A DNA stretch of 64,000 nucleotides from Morinoia aosen (GCA_030386875.1 CM059571.1:25538355-25602354), one strand, 5' to 3'; positions 43,030 to 55,000 are shown, counted from the stretch's first letter. The notes: generated by a model from the sequence alone, not told the origin. Numbers and translations are program-made.

Positions 43030-43950
43030 TGAATATGGACAAATTGTTGGTGTTCGTGAGCATGGGTGCTTCTGTCGCCAAGGAACCGAAGTGTTGGATA
43101 TTTCAAGGGGAACCGTAGCGATGATTTTAAGTCCGTATATAGGAAAAGCGGTAAAACACCATCCGTCAAGTCCCAATGCGATCGTAAGTGTGTAGAATGA
43201 TCGTAACATAAAATTAGTGAAGAGGATTGGGACGCAAAATAATGAGACGACAACTGCAAAAGTCTATGATGAACTGAATGCCGGGCTCACAAAGCCTGTC
43301 AGCAATAAAGCAATCAAAAAGAAGCTGCATAAGGAAGGATTTTCAGGGCTAGCTGCAGTTCCAATATCACTCATCGGTGATGCAAAGGCATGTGATAGGA
43401 AAAAAAACTGAGCGATGACGTCTGAAAACCTGAACTTTGGACTAATGGAACACAGTCATTTGGTTGGATAAGTCTTGTCTCCCAGTTTCCAGGTTCTGAC
43501 CAACTTCATCAGAGTTTACGACTAGCCAACGCAGTCCCGATTCTACAATGCAGAAGTTTGCTACCATAAGTTAAACATCGCGGGGGTTCAATAATGATAT
43601 GAGGGCAGCCATACCGTGGTATTCCATGGGCCCTACAGGCAAGGAATACTTAACTATTTTGTCTGATCATTTTCACCTCATGGCACAGTGCTTGTTCCCC
43701 AGTGGTGGTGGTGTGGTCCAAGACAACTTCCTAGTTCGTAAATTTAGGCTAGTCCAGGACTGGTTTTGTGAGTGAGAAGGGGATTTGTCGTACCTCCTCT
43801 GACCACCTCAGTGTCCAGACCATTTCTCAATATTATTGAGTTGTTTTCGTCTCCTTTAGAAAAAAGTATGCGATCACTAGCTGCCTACGTCATCGTTACC
43901 AGAACTTGCCTTTTTTTTTAAGTAGAATGGAGTAAGATATCCTTTGAAAC
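43030..43950 (+). pseudogene. Tc1-like transposase relic
   Basis: Several frames carry Tc1 landmarks in order. An HTH-like part near 43040-43160 reads IVGVREHGC, VLDISRGTVA and KSGKTPSVKS. The second DNA-binding part at 43217-43411 reads KRIGTQNN...VYDELNAGL...VSNKAIKKKLHKEGFSG. WTNGTQ follows near 43440. VKHRGGSIM at 43570-43598 is a signature of Tc1 catalytic cores. LFPSGGGVVQDN (normally followed by the HTA motif) lies near 43692-43727, then RLVQDWF and EGDLSYLL, then PPQCPDHFSILL. Stops and frameshifts are frequent. It would have been a DDE/DD34E cut-and-paste enzyme. Confidence 0.82.
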
Positions 43951-43955
43951 CGAAC

Positions 43956-44222
43956 AGATAAGATAAGATGTGGGCTTAAGCCTCCCTTATGGCAACAAAG
44001 GCGTTCCGAAGAGAGGAAAGAGGAAGGCACAATTTAATATGGCGTTAAGGGAACGCAGAATTTATGAACACGGTGCATAGAAGCAGTGTGTTGAGGAAAA
44101 AGTTCATGAATCAGGATGAAAGTTGAAGAAGAAAGTAGTAGATGCTGAAACACAGGATAGCAGTGAATCAAAAAAGATGGTCCATAACAAAACAAAAAAC
44201 TATTATATTTCAACAAAAGGAA
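43956..44222 (-). mobile_element. SINE-like family copy 10, truncated at the head
   Basis: Tail AGATAAGATAAGATG, then CTCCCTTATGGCAACAAAGG and the core GATGCTGAAACACAGGATAG. It stops at CAACAAAAGGAA, lacking the last 110 or so bp that carry GATACAATAG. Loss of that end fits 5' truncation during reverse transcription and supports the proposed orientation. Confidence 0.87.
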
Positions 44223-46605
44223 TTTGGTTTCGATTATGGTTTCATATGTCCACAGCACTAAGTTACAAAATGCTGTTTTGTTCAAATGGTCGTTGGCTAC
44301 TCCAGCCTGGCCTTGACGTGACGTTTCTGGAGAAGAGGTGTCCTACGAGTAGTGCGGGAGCGAAGACATTCAAGGCGTAATGCACTGCTAATCGTGCGTT
44401 AGCTGGCTTCGATTCAAGATGCGTTGAGATCATTCTTCAATTTTTCACGAGTAGTTTGAGGTCTCTGCACTAATATTAGGACCAATTTTCAGACTTGAAC
44501 TTTAGCTCAGGACTAGCTTTAGCTCATATTTAGCCTTCGTTTCAGCTCAAATACGACCCGATGAGACGCAAGACGTTTACTGATGTACAAACAGGCTAAA
44601 TTGTGCCATTTACCTCGCAGAAAGTTGCATTCGGAAACAAAATCGGGCGCAACACAACTCCCAAACAAATTACGGACGCCACAATCTATTCAAACTCTCA
44701 ATATGCTAACAACACAAGGATTTTAAGGTCGGAGACTTGCAGCAGCTTCCCGCGACCGGCGCTGTAGTCACAACCAATTAATACTACATAGACTTACGAG
44801 AACAAGTGCGCTGGGAGACAACTTGGGCTGGTTTTAGACCATGTCGACGATGTTCAGGTGTCTCAGGCTGGCGTTTGGTACAGGCGTAGCTGTTTTATAT
44901 GTTGTAATAATTCTAAACTAGATACAGAAGTAAGTTAAATGATTTTTTATTCTCTACTTCAGAATTTACTTTTCTCCTAAAAGGTTGTGATATCTCGATT
45001 GAGCCATAATGCTAAAGGTGATGACATTGATGTTAACTTTATTCTAGTGTTTTATTTTTAACAATAGACGTGCTTGTGATGAATAAATCTTTTTGATTTC
45101 TAAAAATTTCTTAGAGTTCATTGCCAATCTTAAAATATGTCTCACTTGTTATTTCTTTCATTTTTTGTTCTAAACAAGAGACTCATTATTAAACACGCTT
45201 GAGAGACCTCTTGACTCTTGACTTCAACGTCGGAACGATACAGTTTCTCGCCGAGAGCACTTCTCCATGAGACTTCTTTCATCTTTAATAGAGAACTCCC
45301 ACGTGGCATAGCGTGTATTGATTCCCATGAGTAACAGAAAGCTGTAAATAAAGTACGATGTTTGATTTTTTACTTATCTTTCGTTGTTTTCACTAAGCTT
45401 GATGATCTCTAAACTAGTTACATGATGGTAATAAAAATTAATGTCTGTATTGGTTGATGTCAAAATACAACTAACATACTCGTCTTTTCTGACGAAAAAC
45501 TTATGATTTCTTTGATAAGTCATTTCAAATATGAGTGATCCTAACGAGTGCGAAATATTATCCTTGAAGAAAAAATTAGAAGTCAATCCTCAATTTCAAC
45601 CCTCGTCATTTACGTCTGGAAAAGCAATTAAGACGCCTAAGATTTTCATATCTATATCGCTTTGATTCTAAGAAGCTTTGAATTCCTACCGCTGGCGTTA
45701 ATTGACGCATTCATGGCATTTATGAGCTTGCGTACCCGAGGCTGCAAGTCAAAGTCAAGCGATTCATTTTAAGCAGAATGGCTGGAGGAATAAATAAGGC
45801 GTCTGGTTTTCACGACTTAATGAAGTCACTGAGAAAGTGTGACGAGCGGCGCAGAGTTGCACGACTGACGGGTCTGACGATTCTCTCAAGATAAATGATG
45901 TCGAGCATTTTCGAACAGAACGAGCCATGTCTCTGAAAAGAAAGGTCTACTGAAATATACACTTCTGTCTTTTGCGGGGCTTGATAGCCGACTTCTTTTC
46001 TCGCTGAGCTGGAGTTCTTATAAGAGCTCGCAACGATACTTGAATCTTTTTTAACGTAGAGAACGAATGTTACGCCTGGAAATCCAATCTCACGTATTGC
46101 CTCAAGAGTTGATATTTTTATGTGAAAGTTTATTCTAGTTACTGGAGACATGTTCCATTTATGACGAGCGATGCATTTTTAGTTCTTATCATTATTTGAA
46201 TTGAGATGGCTTCGTCTGCATGCTGCTGGCAAGATTTCTAAAATCCAGACGTTTTTCCTAATATCCGGCGGTCGTTAAGGCTAAGATTTGAAAAGTGCAT
46301 TTATGTAGGTGAATGCATTTCGAAATTTTTGTTAAAGAAATTCAAAATAAGAACTGCGAGTAATTGTGCCGTTAAATTTCACCCTTTAAAACATTAAATA
46401 GCTAAGATCTCATAAATCCGAATTTTTACGGAAAATTTCATAGAAACAAAAATGTTTATTCGGCCATTTTCTACTTAGCGTGCAATTTTGTACCTCTTGT
46501 TCTGAAACACCATGTAAAATCCATCATTGCCCCTTTACTACTCTTGCTTTCCCTCTTTCTTAAACCATGTATTCCCAACGCCTACTTCATTTGGTAAACA
46601 CATCT
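44223..46605. other. Unique sequence, no supported gene
   Basis: A 113-codon minus-strand frame (45810-46151, contains REIGFPGVTFVLYVKKDS) and a 70-codon one (45374-45586) have no recognised domain. No repeats stand out. Confidence 0.35.
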
Positions 46606-47095
46606 GCAAGCTTCTCGCGTCAGGTCTGTTTCACGTACGTTGTGTTTGCTGGTTTTTAATTTACCGAATGCTGGGTGCATTGTCAATCGACTGTAGAGGG
46701 AGAAAACCAAGTTAATTACACCAGCAAAATTCACAAAGAACGAGACTTCTACTGCGTTCAAATTATTGAAGAAATTCTCATCCAAAAGAACAAAACCCTT
46801 TTGTCAACAACTGAAACGCAGGCTTATTACGCATTCTCAAACTCTGCGCATAGTCTAGCCACAACAGTTACTGTTCTACCTGGAAGCCTCATCTCTGGTG
46901 ACGGTCTGGTAGCTTTCTTCGACAGACTCCGGTCTAGCCTGTTCATTCTCTGATTACCAGCAACTGAGTGTTTGGCCATCTCTTATTTTATTTTAGCTGC
47001 AAACCTGCATGCTTCTCGTCTGATGTCCGGAGTCGGACGAAACGCGTCGTCCTATTTCAATGGAATTAATGACTCTAGGTAAGATTTTTACCTTC
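46606..47095. pseudogene. Older Penelope-like relic with internal inversion
   Basis: The minus strand at 46609-46708 encodes YSRLTMHPAFGK...HNVRETDLTREA, matching the RRLTMH...DLTREN part of the GIY-YIG domain of the 2-10 kb element. Immediately to the right, the plus strand at 46711-46855 encodes VNYTSKIHKERDFYCVQ and IIEEILIQKNK, which continues the same protein in the opposite direction. Further right, 47010-47095 matches the PLE start region, with GTCGGACGAAACGCGTCGTC. It belongs to a different, older PLE lineage than the young array. Confidence 0.78.
47012..47050 (+). ncRNA. Degenerate hammerhead-like motif of the PLE relic
   Basis: CTGAT, then GTCCG-GAGT-CGGAC, then GAAACGCGTC. Stem II has compensatory changes relative to the young copies (GTCCG/CGGAC instead of GTCCA/TGGAC), but three bases of the CTGAAGA core are missing. 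Probably inactive. Confidence 0.55.
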
Positions 47096-47550
47096 TCTAC
47101 ATACCAAAAGATTAGAATGAGTGCGTTTGAAAAGTCAAGTAATCTTTAATAAAAAAGTAACATTATTTACAACGAAACACACATACAGTACTAAATTTCA
47201 CGGACGCAAATTTGTACAGAATCGGCCTTTAATGATTTTTGTTGAGTGTAGGTGGTGTTTTCGGTTCATAAATCAAAACCAAGTATTAATCAGAGTTTCT
47301 TAGATTTCTGGTACCCTGTTTTATAAGGGTGATTTTTGCTTCATACTATTGCCAAGAAAAACATATTGCGGAAAAAACGCTAATGAAGGAAACTCTCCTC
47401 ATGCATTCTTTCTCACTATCGAGTTATCTTGACTTTTCTTGTAGTTTCAATTACGAAAGTGTTAATGAGTTGGGGTTGGGTTAGAATTAGGAAAGGGTTG
47501 TAGTAGGTTGATAAGTGAACATTTAACTACTTCCTAAAATATCATTATAT
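47096..47550. other. No feature recognised
   Basis: AT-rich sequence between two mobile-element relics. Confidence 0.4.
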
Positions 47551-47960
47551 AGGGTGTCCCAGAATTCCTTGAACAAAGTTTAGCCAAAGGTTCCTCACAA
47601 TTAAATAAACATTTTTTACTCTATAGAGGCATGTCCGAAAGTGTCTAGTTTAAAAGTTGCGTTGAGTTAAATTTTACGAAGCGCTATTTACTTCACCGGC
47701 GGACTACTGCACTTTACCACGAACAGAAAGATGTCCACGGCGAATTTCATTGGGTAAATGAAAAAATCAAAATCAGAATGTTTATTTAGAGGAATTGGGG
47801 GATTGAATTAGGTTACATAATTATAGTAGGTGTTCAAAAGTCCGCCCATTAACTTCGATGCATTCACGGAGGCATCGGCGGAGTGCCTGCCGATTGCCGA
47901 ACCCGTTCGAAGATACCAAGAGTTTCACACCTGGAGTTATTCCTGAAAATAAACATTCTG
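47551..47960 (-). pseudogene. 3' end of an insect mariner-type element
   Basis: The terminal AGGGTGTCCCAGAATTCC at 47551, preceded by TA repeats, is a mariner-type end. Upstream on the minus strand the last codons of a transposase read NRQALRRCLRECIEVNGR then TFEHLL and stop (TAA at 47821-47823). This matches the conserved C-terminus of DUF4817-type transposases, the superfamily seen at 343-1076. The catalytic region was not found. Confidence 0.7.
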
Positions 47961-48394
47961 ACGTTGATTGAACATTCTGACGTTGATATAGGTCGCCGTG
48001 GCATCAAAGTACTCCAGAAGAACAAGTGACCATTTGCTTTAAGCAGTTGATGGCGTGTCAGTAAATACAGTTACAAAGAGTGAATTCAATAGAGAATCCT
48101 TTTCAGATGAAGGTTTTTTGCTCCATAAATCGCCAAATACTGTGATGGGCATGGACAATAAAGTACAATAGCATAAATGTAAAAATATATAAAATCTCCG
48201 GACCCCGGGAATTCTCGGGATTGTCTTCTTAAAATACCGGGACTCCGGGATTTGCATTTTGGCACGGGAATGCAAATCCTAGACTCATGCCTTTGCAATG
48301 GCATCACTAAAATTTTTGAGTTACTGGAAATATACTATGGTGCAAAAAGAACGCATAGGCTTGTCACGCGTAGTATCAGTGGGAGGGGGGGGGG
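47961..48394. other. No feature recognised
   Basis: It contains a local duplication of AACATTCTGACGTTGAT at about 47960-47995, and CCGGGAATTCTCGGGATT-like short dyads near 48205. No gene. Confidence 0.35.
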
Positions 48395-48707
48395 GGGCAA
48401 TAGCCAATTATAATAATGATAATAATAATGATGGCATCTACGGATGCTTTATTTCCAATTTCAAGCCTGATACATATCACCTTGTACATTGGAATTTCAA
48501 ATGCCTTATAACTAACGCCAGGACGCCATTTCGCGTTCCCCCGGTCAAGACCAGTACCCGTTTCAGACACCTGGGTAGAGTGGGGTATTGTGCTTGGAAT
48601 TTTTCTCCTATACACAACAGAGAAAATCGCCCCCAGCGCCGGGACTCGAACCAGGGTCTGCCTGGACGGAGGCAAGTTCGATGGTCGCACGGCTACGACG
48701 AGCTTAT
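48395..48707 (-). mobile_element. tRNA-derived SINE with ATT-type tail
   Basis: On the minus strand the head carries TCGTAGCCGTGCGACC (A-box-like, 48680-48698) and CCTGGTTCGAGTCCCGGC (good B box, 48639-48656). An unrelated body follows, then a tail of ATT/ATC repeats (48409-48437) ending at a C run (a G run at 48384-48397 on the plus strand). This SINE is distinct from the 1.1-1.85 kb SINE and from the SINE-like family of about 350 bp. Confidence 0.8.
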
Positions 48708-49029
48708 ATTAGTAATAATGATAACTAGGACAATTATATAATTACAGTATAAAGTAATTATAACTAGTTTAATTACATAAAGCCAGTTATACTAGTTTGA
48801 TTTCTATGCGTTTTTTTTACAGCACCCTGCACCATAATTATGATAACACGTCAACTGGCGACCCATGAAGAGCCCACGCATCCAAGGGCAGCATCAAAGC
48901 TGTTCGGCTTCACAACGGGAGCACTTTGGCATGTGTTCTCATAGCTTATAGCGCAACCATGAAAGAATTATTTTAAAATCTGGGAGCAATTCTAACAAGC
49001 ATACTGTATGTAGACCATAACTGATATAT
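48708..49029. other. No feature recognised
   Basis: AT-rich, with TAATTATA-type simple stretches near 48710-48800. Confidence 0.4.
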
Positions 49030-49794
49030 TTTTGCAGATTTCAAAGTTGTGGTCATTTTTAGTGGCCTTCAGCTTGGCTATTCTAAATTTTGTAGCTTCC
49101 TGTGCTTGTGGAACTTCAGAGTAGGAACTTAACTTTATATACGCTAGGATTGGCTGATTCAAGATGAAATTAGGCAAGGAAAATATATCATGCATAAACT
49201 AATTGTGAAAAGTGATACAACCTATTCACAATTTTACATACTAAACTTGATATGTTTTAGCAATTTGTGAAAACCCTAGACAAGGATTACTTCGCATTTG
49301 CACACCTTGCAAAGATATTTCCTTCCCTTCGTCACTCAAAAATTAAAGAGGCATCATGATAGGACCTTAAATTCGAAAAATTGAACTTGATGAAAATTTT
49401 ACCATGCATCTCAAGATAAAAGAGAAGATGGCCTTTGAGTCATTGAAGAAAGTTTGTGACAACTTAATGGGGGAAACATTGCTAAAGAGATTATGGGCAA
49501 GTTGTGAATGATTGGCCGAGTCGTTATCATGATATAGGATTTAACATGTCTCTAAAAGTTCACGTGATCCGCTATTAATTCGGATTCTTTTCGGAGAAGT
49601 TTGGCAATGTGAGTGATGTACATGGCGACAGACTCCATCAAGATATTTTGGTGATGGAGCAATGATTCGGAGGAAAATGTAACCCTAGCATGTTGGCACA
49701 CTATTGGTGGAATATAAAAAGGGAGGATCACACTCCACACGTGAAGCTTAGAATGACAAATATTAAAACTGACAGGTGTATGTTTCATTCATAA
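49030..49794 (+). pseudogene. Relic of a repeat-borne arthropod protein of unknown function
   Basis: Several frames give text that I recognise from many hypothetical arthropod proteins: FKVVVIFSGLQLGYSKFCSF (49037-49100), KEKMAFESLKKVCDNLMGE (near 49420-49475), HDIGFNMSLKVH (near 49528-49560), NVSDVHGDRLHQDILVMEQ (near 49605-49663) and a terminal MTNIKTDRCMFHS stop. Intact relatives read GLQLGY-KYCCFLC, NMSLKVHFL and ERFHQDI. At least two frameshifts and several stops make this copy dead. The family is multicopy in arthropods, which suggests a mobile-element origin, but I cannot name an enzyme activity. Confidence 0.7.
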
Positions 49795-50199
49795 CCAATA
49801 TATAATAATACCATATGGTTCACAGTACTAGAAAATTTTGTCCAACCTGTAAAAAAAGATGTCACATATAAAATAAAAGCATCTTTTTACTCTGAAACAG
49901 GTAATATGTAACATGTACTTCTTTGAACCTTAAATTTGTCGCCCAGTTTAATACCGCAGGCAGGACCGGCACGGATACAATGGAACATCCTCACTTGCGG
50001 TCAAGAATTTGATGACTGGTGTTGTGTGGTACTTGAATGCCGCAGATTCTTTTATGTATGACAACAACACAACTCACTCTGTTTTTTTTTGTTAATGTCG
50101 TTGATTCTTAGTCAAATTAATTAAATCCCACAGTTTCTTTCCTATCTTACTGCAATCTCAAGTTATAAGTGTAGATGAAAACATTTAAATAGATGCCTT
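49795..50199. other. No feature recognised
   Basis: AT-rich spacer. Confidence 0.4.
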
Positions 50200-50549
50200 T
50201 AGATTATATTTTAGTATATACCTCCCTGACCGCAACAAAGGCGTTCCAACGAGAGGCAGCAGGAAAGCACTATTTAGTAAGAAATTATGGAAATGCGGAA
50301 TCAGTGCACAAGGTACATTCAAATAGTATGTAGAGAAAAAAGTTCATGCAATATGAAAGTTGACGAAAAAGTAGTTGGTACTGAAAAACTGGACAGTAGT
50401 GAACCGAAAAATGGTGATCGGCAACGAAACAAAATATCAATTCTATTTCGACAAAAATGAGGCCTGCCTGATCTTTTTCTCGGGGACCTCACATATCCCC
50501 CTCGGGAGCGCTAATTCTCATCGAAACAATAGTTGTATCCCCCTGGGGC
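50200..50549 (-). mobile_element. SINE-like family copy 11
   Basis: Tail TAGATTATATTTTAGTATAT, then CCTCCCTGACCGCAACAAAG. Far end GAAACAATAGTTGTATCCCC, then CTGGGG. Core GGTACTGAAAAACTGGACAG. One of the better preserved copies. Confidence 0.9.
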
Positions 50550-52278
50550 ATACACGTCTGGAACTTTTTGTCAGGAACAGCTAAAAGTGTGTGCGCAGCA
50601 GACTTGTCATACGGCTATTTGATGCTATTTTTAATTCACCGTAATGATGGATGTTTGTTCAGCTCCCGTGGGTAAATGTAGAACTAATATAGAATATGCA
50701 CAAAATTAGTGAAGCATATTCTGTATAACTGAAGCGTTTATTTCGCTGTTGTTGAAGTGAACAGCGTATTGATGCAGTGTACAATTTCTGGCATAATTAC
50801 TAGATTTATGTGCTTCATCGAACACCGTTGAATGCAGTCACTTTTTCGGACAGTGTATGCTATTTATTATTACGGGGAGGTTGTATGTTATACTAACTAT
50901 TATTTTAATTGTTTTAAACGTAGCGAACCAAAAAGTCGAACAAGTGATGAAATGAAAACCTTATAAAATCGAACAATGTGGCATGAAGAAGAATTGTTAG
51001 ACGAGTGGAACGAAGGGATCATAAGCATAAGCTAAAGCGAAAGGCTGTTCGCCGAAAAGTCTTACTTAGGCACAGGTATTATTGATTGGTAAAGAAAATT
51101 CACTAAGTTAATTTTAAGGCTAATGTAAGTTACTTCATTACTTTATTTAAATTCATAAACATTATACAACTTATTTAAAAATTCCAAATTTAACTATCAA
51201 CCTAGAATTTGTGGCGCTGACCATTTCTATGCTTCTAAAATCATAACTAGAAAAAAAAATACTGAAATGACCGCGGCTGCTCAAATCAGAGCACCCTCGG
51301 CGTTATACACTTCTGAGTTCAGACTCTGACCGGCAGCAGAGCTCTCACCGGTCAGGCGCTCTGCTTTATTTCTTATCAACGTTAATTCTTTGCCGAGCTC
51401 TGTTTGCAGTGTATCACAGTGTATAAATGGTAGCGATTTTAACAACTTGCTGATGGACTTGAGAACATACATGGCCGGCTAACTTCCCTTCTTCCGCTTC
51501 CCCAACACTGCGCTACTCTGCTCTGCTCTTCTCGTCTGCTCACTCCTGAACAGCTACAACGCACGACTGTATTTTCGATGGTAGGACATGGTTATAGTTT
51601 TGGTCAGCGCCGTTTCATTTCATGTCTGTCGAGCAGCCTGTGCTGGTCTCGTCAACGTTTTCGGTAAATAGGAGAGAAAATTGCTGAATTGTTTACTTAC
51701 TAAATTATGTACTTACTCGAATACTTAAATTTCTCATATTCTCTATTGCGTAGACCGCTAGGCAGCCACCGCCCATTCATGAAGTACTAAAGTAATGAAT
51801 TACTTTAAAATTCAATTTCCTACTTACTTTATTATTCTCTGTGTGGACCGCTAGGCGACCACCATACCTCTTGCCCTAAATTATTCTTAAGTCTACAAGT
51901 ATTGGTTTTCTCTCCCGAAAGCGGTGTCAGGCACTGGGGCTTCCGAGAGCGCTGATGGTGGTGTACCAGATTCCCTTTATCTTCAGATAGTCAAAGATTT
52001 GGTTTCCTCAATGTGTTTATTCCTAATAAAATCGTATAAACTCTTTTCGTACCGTCATCTGCTATAGTGTCTGGTACGTTATTTGTCAAATGGTATTCTG
52101 TTATGTATTGTTATTTCAATGTCGCTGATCCAATGATGTCTAATTATAATACCGCTCAATTTCAGTTTCAGAAAAATTTCGTAGATTCTCAGTGGAATTA
52201 CTTCAGTTCCCCTGTTTGCTCCTATATTACTTTTATTTCACTGATTCTCTTGAATTTTTTTGGCGTATTTATTGTCCG
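50550..52278. other. Unique sequence with a 99-bp-spaced direct repeat
   Basis: CTATTGCGTAGACCGCTAGG with CAGCCACC (51743-51770) recurs as CTGTGTGGACCGCTAGG with CGACCACC (51838-51864). Surrounding ACTTACT/ATTCTCT words also repeat (51723-51864). A GC-richer dyad region lies at 51330-51365 (CTGACCGG...CCGGTCAG). No gene was recognised. Confidence 0.45.
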
Positions 52279-52615
52279 CCCCCTCAGGGGGATACAACTA
52301 TTGTATCTATCTGAATTAGCGTTCCCAGGGGAACCATGTGAGGGCCCGAGCTAAAGGTTAGGTAGGCTTCCTTTTGTTGTAATAAAATAGGTTTTTGTTT
52401 TGTTACGGCCCATCTTTTTTCGGTTAACTGCTGTCCTGTTTTTCAGCACCTACTACTTTCTTCTTCAACTTTTTTCTTGTTTCATGAACTTCTTTCCTAG
52501 CTTACTGTTTCTGTGCACCTTGTGCATAGATTCCGCGTTCCCTCAACTCCATACTAAATGGTGCCTATTTCCTCTCTTGGAACATCTTTGTCGTGGTTAA
52601 GGGAGGCTAAAACTT
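52279..52615 (+). mobile_element. SINE-like family copy 12 (second plus-strand copy)
   Basis: Head CCCTCAGGGGGATACAACTA and TTGTATC. Core GTTAACTGCTGTCCTGTTTT then TCAGCACC. Tail side TCGTGGTTAAGGGAGGCTAA. Well preserved; the TCTAA tail is lost and is followed by an AAT run. Confidence 0.9.
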
Positions 52616-53634
52616 TCCTACATAATAATAATAATTTATTGTCCGTTGTATTGCGTCAGTTCCACTTATTCCATGACATCTTGGGTCACTTCCACCAGAC
52701 TTCAATTCTAGGAATTATTTTTTATATTACTTAACTTTCACTGATTATCTGTTCTCTTACTCCAATCTTACGGTTTCTCTGTTGTCTTTCAATTCCTCTG
52801 TTTCTTTAGAGTTTATTTCAATTACTCACTCCCGGGTTCATGAGTTTGAAAAACAAAAAATATTGCGGCTAGTAAACTTAAATTGAATCCACGGAAAATG
52901 CTTAACATCACGGTGAGAGAGATGTGTTAAATTTTTCAACATCTTATAACGTTGATAAAAACATACATGGCAATATCACTACTGATCCAACACAACCTTT
53001 GAAACGCAAGGATGACACTTCTGAAACTAATAACTGGTTCTTTTTTACACAAATTATTTTGTTTAATGCTTCTGACTAAACAAAAAACGTAAAACAACAA
53101 ATAAAAGCGGTTGAAGTCGTTCTCAGTGAACATCATAATATATTTCACTAATTTAATCAATTCGATCATTCAAAACTTTGTGATTTGCTTCTCTCGGGTA
53201 TTTTCTAGATTTAGAAAACTGCAAAAAATCCTATTTTCAAAGAAGGTTATAAAATTATTGATGTCAATTGAGAATAATTTCTGTCTCGCCAATATTCACT
53301 AAATTTTCGAATAAATTATTTACAAGAAAGTGTACACAAATTTTGAACGAAAATAATTTCTTGGGATGAATAAGATGGCTACAGATCGGAAAAGTAGACA
53401 CAGCAAGCCTTAGTAAATCGTCTCCAATACTCCAATATCGACGGAAAATTATTATTTTTTTCTTTGTTTTGCGACAAATCTTGTGACTGTGTTAACAGGA
53501 AATTCTCTAGATACTTCAATTCTACTGCATCAAAAAACTTGCTCATAGAGGACTTGAATCATGTGTGACTAATCTTAAACAATGTAGGATAATTGGTAAC
53601 TTAACTTTAAACTTCTTGATGTTAGTGCACGGCG
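52616..53634. other. No feature recognised
   Basis: AT-rich. A short AAT repeat lies at 52624-52636, and chance frames of about 63-77 codons near 52936-53302. Confidence 0.4.
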
Positions 53635-54180
53635 TTACAAAAGGATCGATTTTGGACCTCCTTGGTTTATGGTGATCGGCGTTTTTGCTAAATGTTCATT
53701 TTCAAAATTGCTGATGACATTTTACTGATGAAAGTGATTTCTATCTTCAACCATTCACAATGAAAATTGGAAAACCATGGTAAACAGTATATATGGCTGG
53801 GTAAAAAAGTCAGGATGAGGCTCAAAGCAAGTATAAATCATAGCCAGATTGATGGAACTTAATAATTCAAATTCTTGATAAATATTGATTAAAATTTTAC
53901 TTGCAAAGAGATGTCTTTCATATTTACATTAACATCTCTAAATCTATTGGAATTCTCAATAGGAAAAAAAATGTCTCACCCGGAGTTGCTTTAGCGACAG
54001 TGAACAATATATTTGTCGATCCTTTTCTGTTGAATGAAATAGAAGATGGCATAGGACTGACAAAAAAAAGTCATTTTATACTCTGCAAACGAGAGGCATT
54101 TAAGCTGTAAGAGGCCTGGAATATTATGGCAATATTAACGATTCATTCAAATATCGAAGCACGCTTTAAGGGCACAGTCA
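53635..54180 (+). pseudogene. LINE reverse-transcriptase fragment
   Basis: VHGVTKGSIL at about 53635-53665 corresponds to the RT motif GVPQGSILGPLLF, and KIADDILLM at 53704-53730 to the catalytic FADDTLL. After several frameshifts, KKSGMRL, KSIGIL and LYSANERHLSCKRPGILWQY read like the thumb and C-terminal part of CR1-like LINEs. It is smaller and on the opposite strand to the LINE at 11.8-14.8 kb. Dead. Confidence 0.6.
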
Positions 54181-54442
54181 GGGTCGAATTTGGATAATGG
54201 TAGGTTTTCGGTTTATAAGCTCAACTTATAGAGAATTTTCTTGCGCAGCCAACGATGTAATTGGCTCTCAAGTACATACATTGGTTCGTCTCCTAGACGG
54301 AGTAGAAGACGTGCATTAACATGACCTTGGCGCGAATGGATGAGTGATGTCCCCCTTCCCCCTTATTACGAGTTGGTTTGGAGCATTCCTCAACGGGAAT
54401 AGCAAGAGAGTTCATTCATGGACTTGCTTGAAATGCTTTCGT

Positions 54443-54508
54443 ACTCAAAATAAACATTCTAACGCTCAGTGTTCACTATGATTATGTAATTGAGTGTTTA
54501 TTTTGAGT
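54443..54508. repeat. Short foldback
   Basis: ACTCAAAATAAACATTC and GAGTGTTTATTTTGAGT form arms of about 17 bp, nearly perfect, around a loop of about 32 nt. Confidence 0.8.
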
Positions 54509-54565
54509 CCGGCTGCTCTGAGTCATCAGCTAATTGCTATTGTGTAAACATATAATCGCCTCTCG

Positions 54566-55000
54566 CAGTTTTGAAGGTGCAGGATTGTATATGAATGGCA
54601 AGTATATCATTCGAAAGGGCTCAAAAAGAGCTACCAAGTGATCGTTGATTTAAACAAAATTAGTTAGTAATTAAGAAAAAAACTTTTTTTTAAAAAGACT
54701 GGTGTTCTGAAACTTGTATTCATTGTCTTTTGATATGGATCCTTTCCCACAGTTTTGAAGGTACAGAAATGGCTAATATATCAATCGATAGAACTTAACA
54801 GAACTACAAAAGCAGTGGAGTTTATTTTAAAAGAATTAGTTCAAAAATGATTGAAGAAAGAAAAAACAAATTTTAAAAAAGTGGCTCTCATGAAAACTTA
54901 CCTTTTGACCTTTGAAGTGATTCTTCTCCCAGTTTTGAAGGTACAGGAATAGCAAATATATCAATCGAAAGCGGTTCTAACAATCTAGAGAGGCGGCACA
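54566..55000. repeat. Diverged tandem repeat of about 180-184 bp, three units
   Basis: CAGTTTTGAAGGTRCAG recurs at 54566, 54750 and 54930. Each is followed by an ATATATCAWTCGA word about 35 bp later and by A-rich text (ending at AATTAAGAAAAAAAC or GATTGAAGAAAGAAA). Confidence 0.85.

Noticed and set aside
48200..48250. Terminator-like GC dyads (CCGGGAATTCTCGGG)
   Set aside because: Short imperfect dyads in eukaryotic noncoding DNA, with no associated transcript unit.
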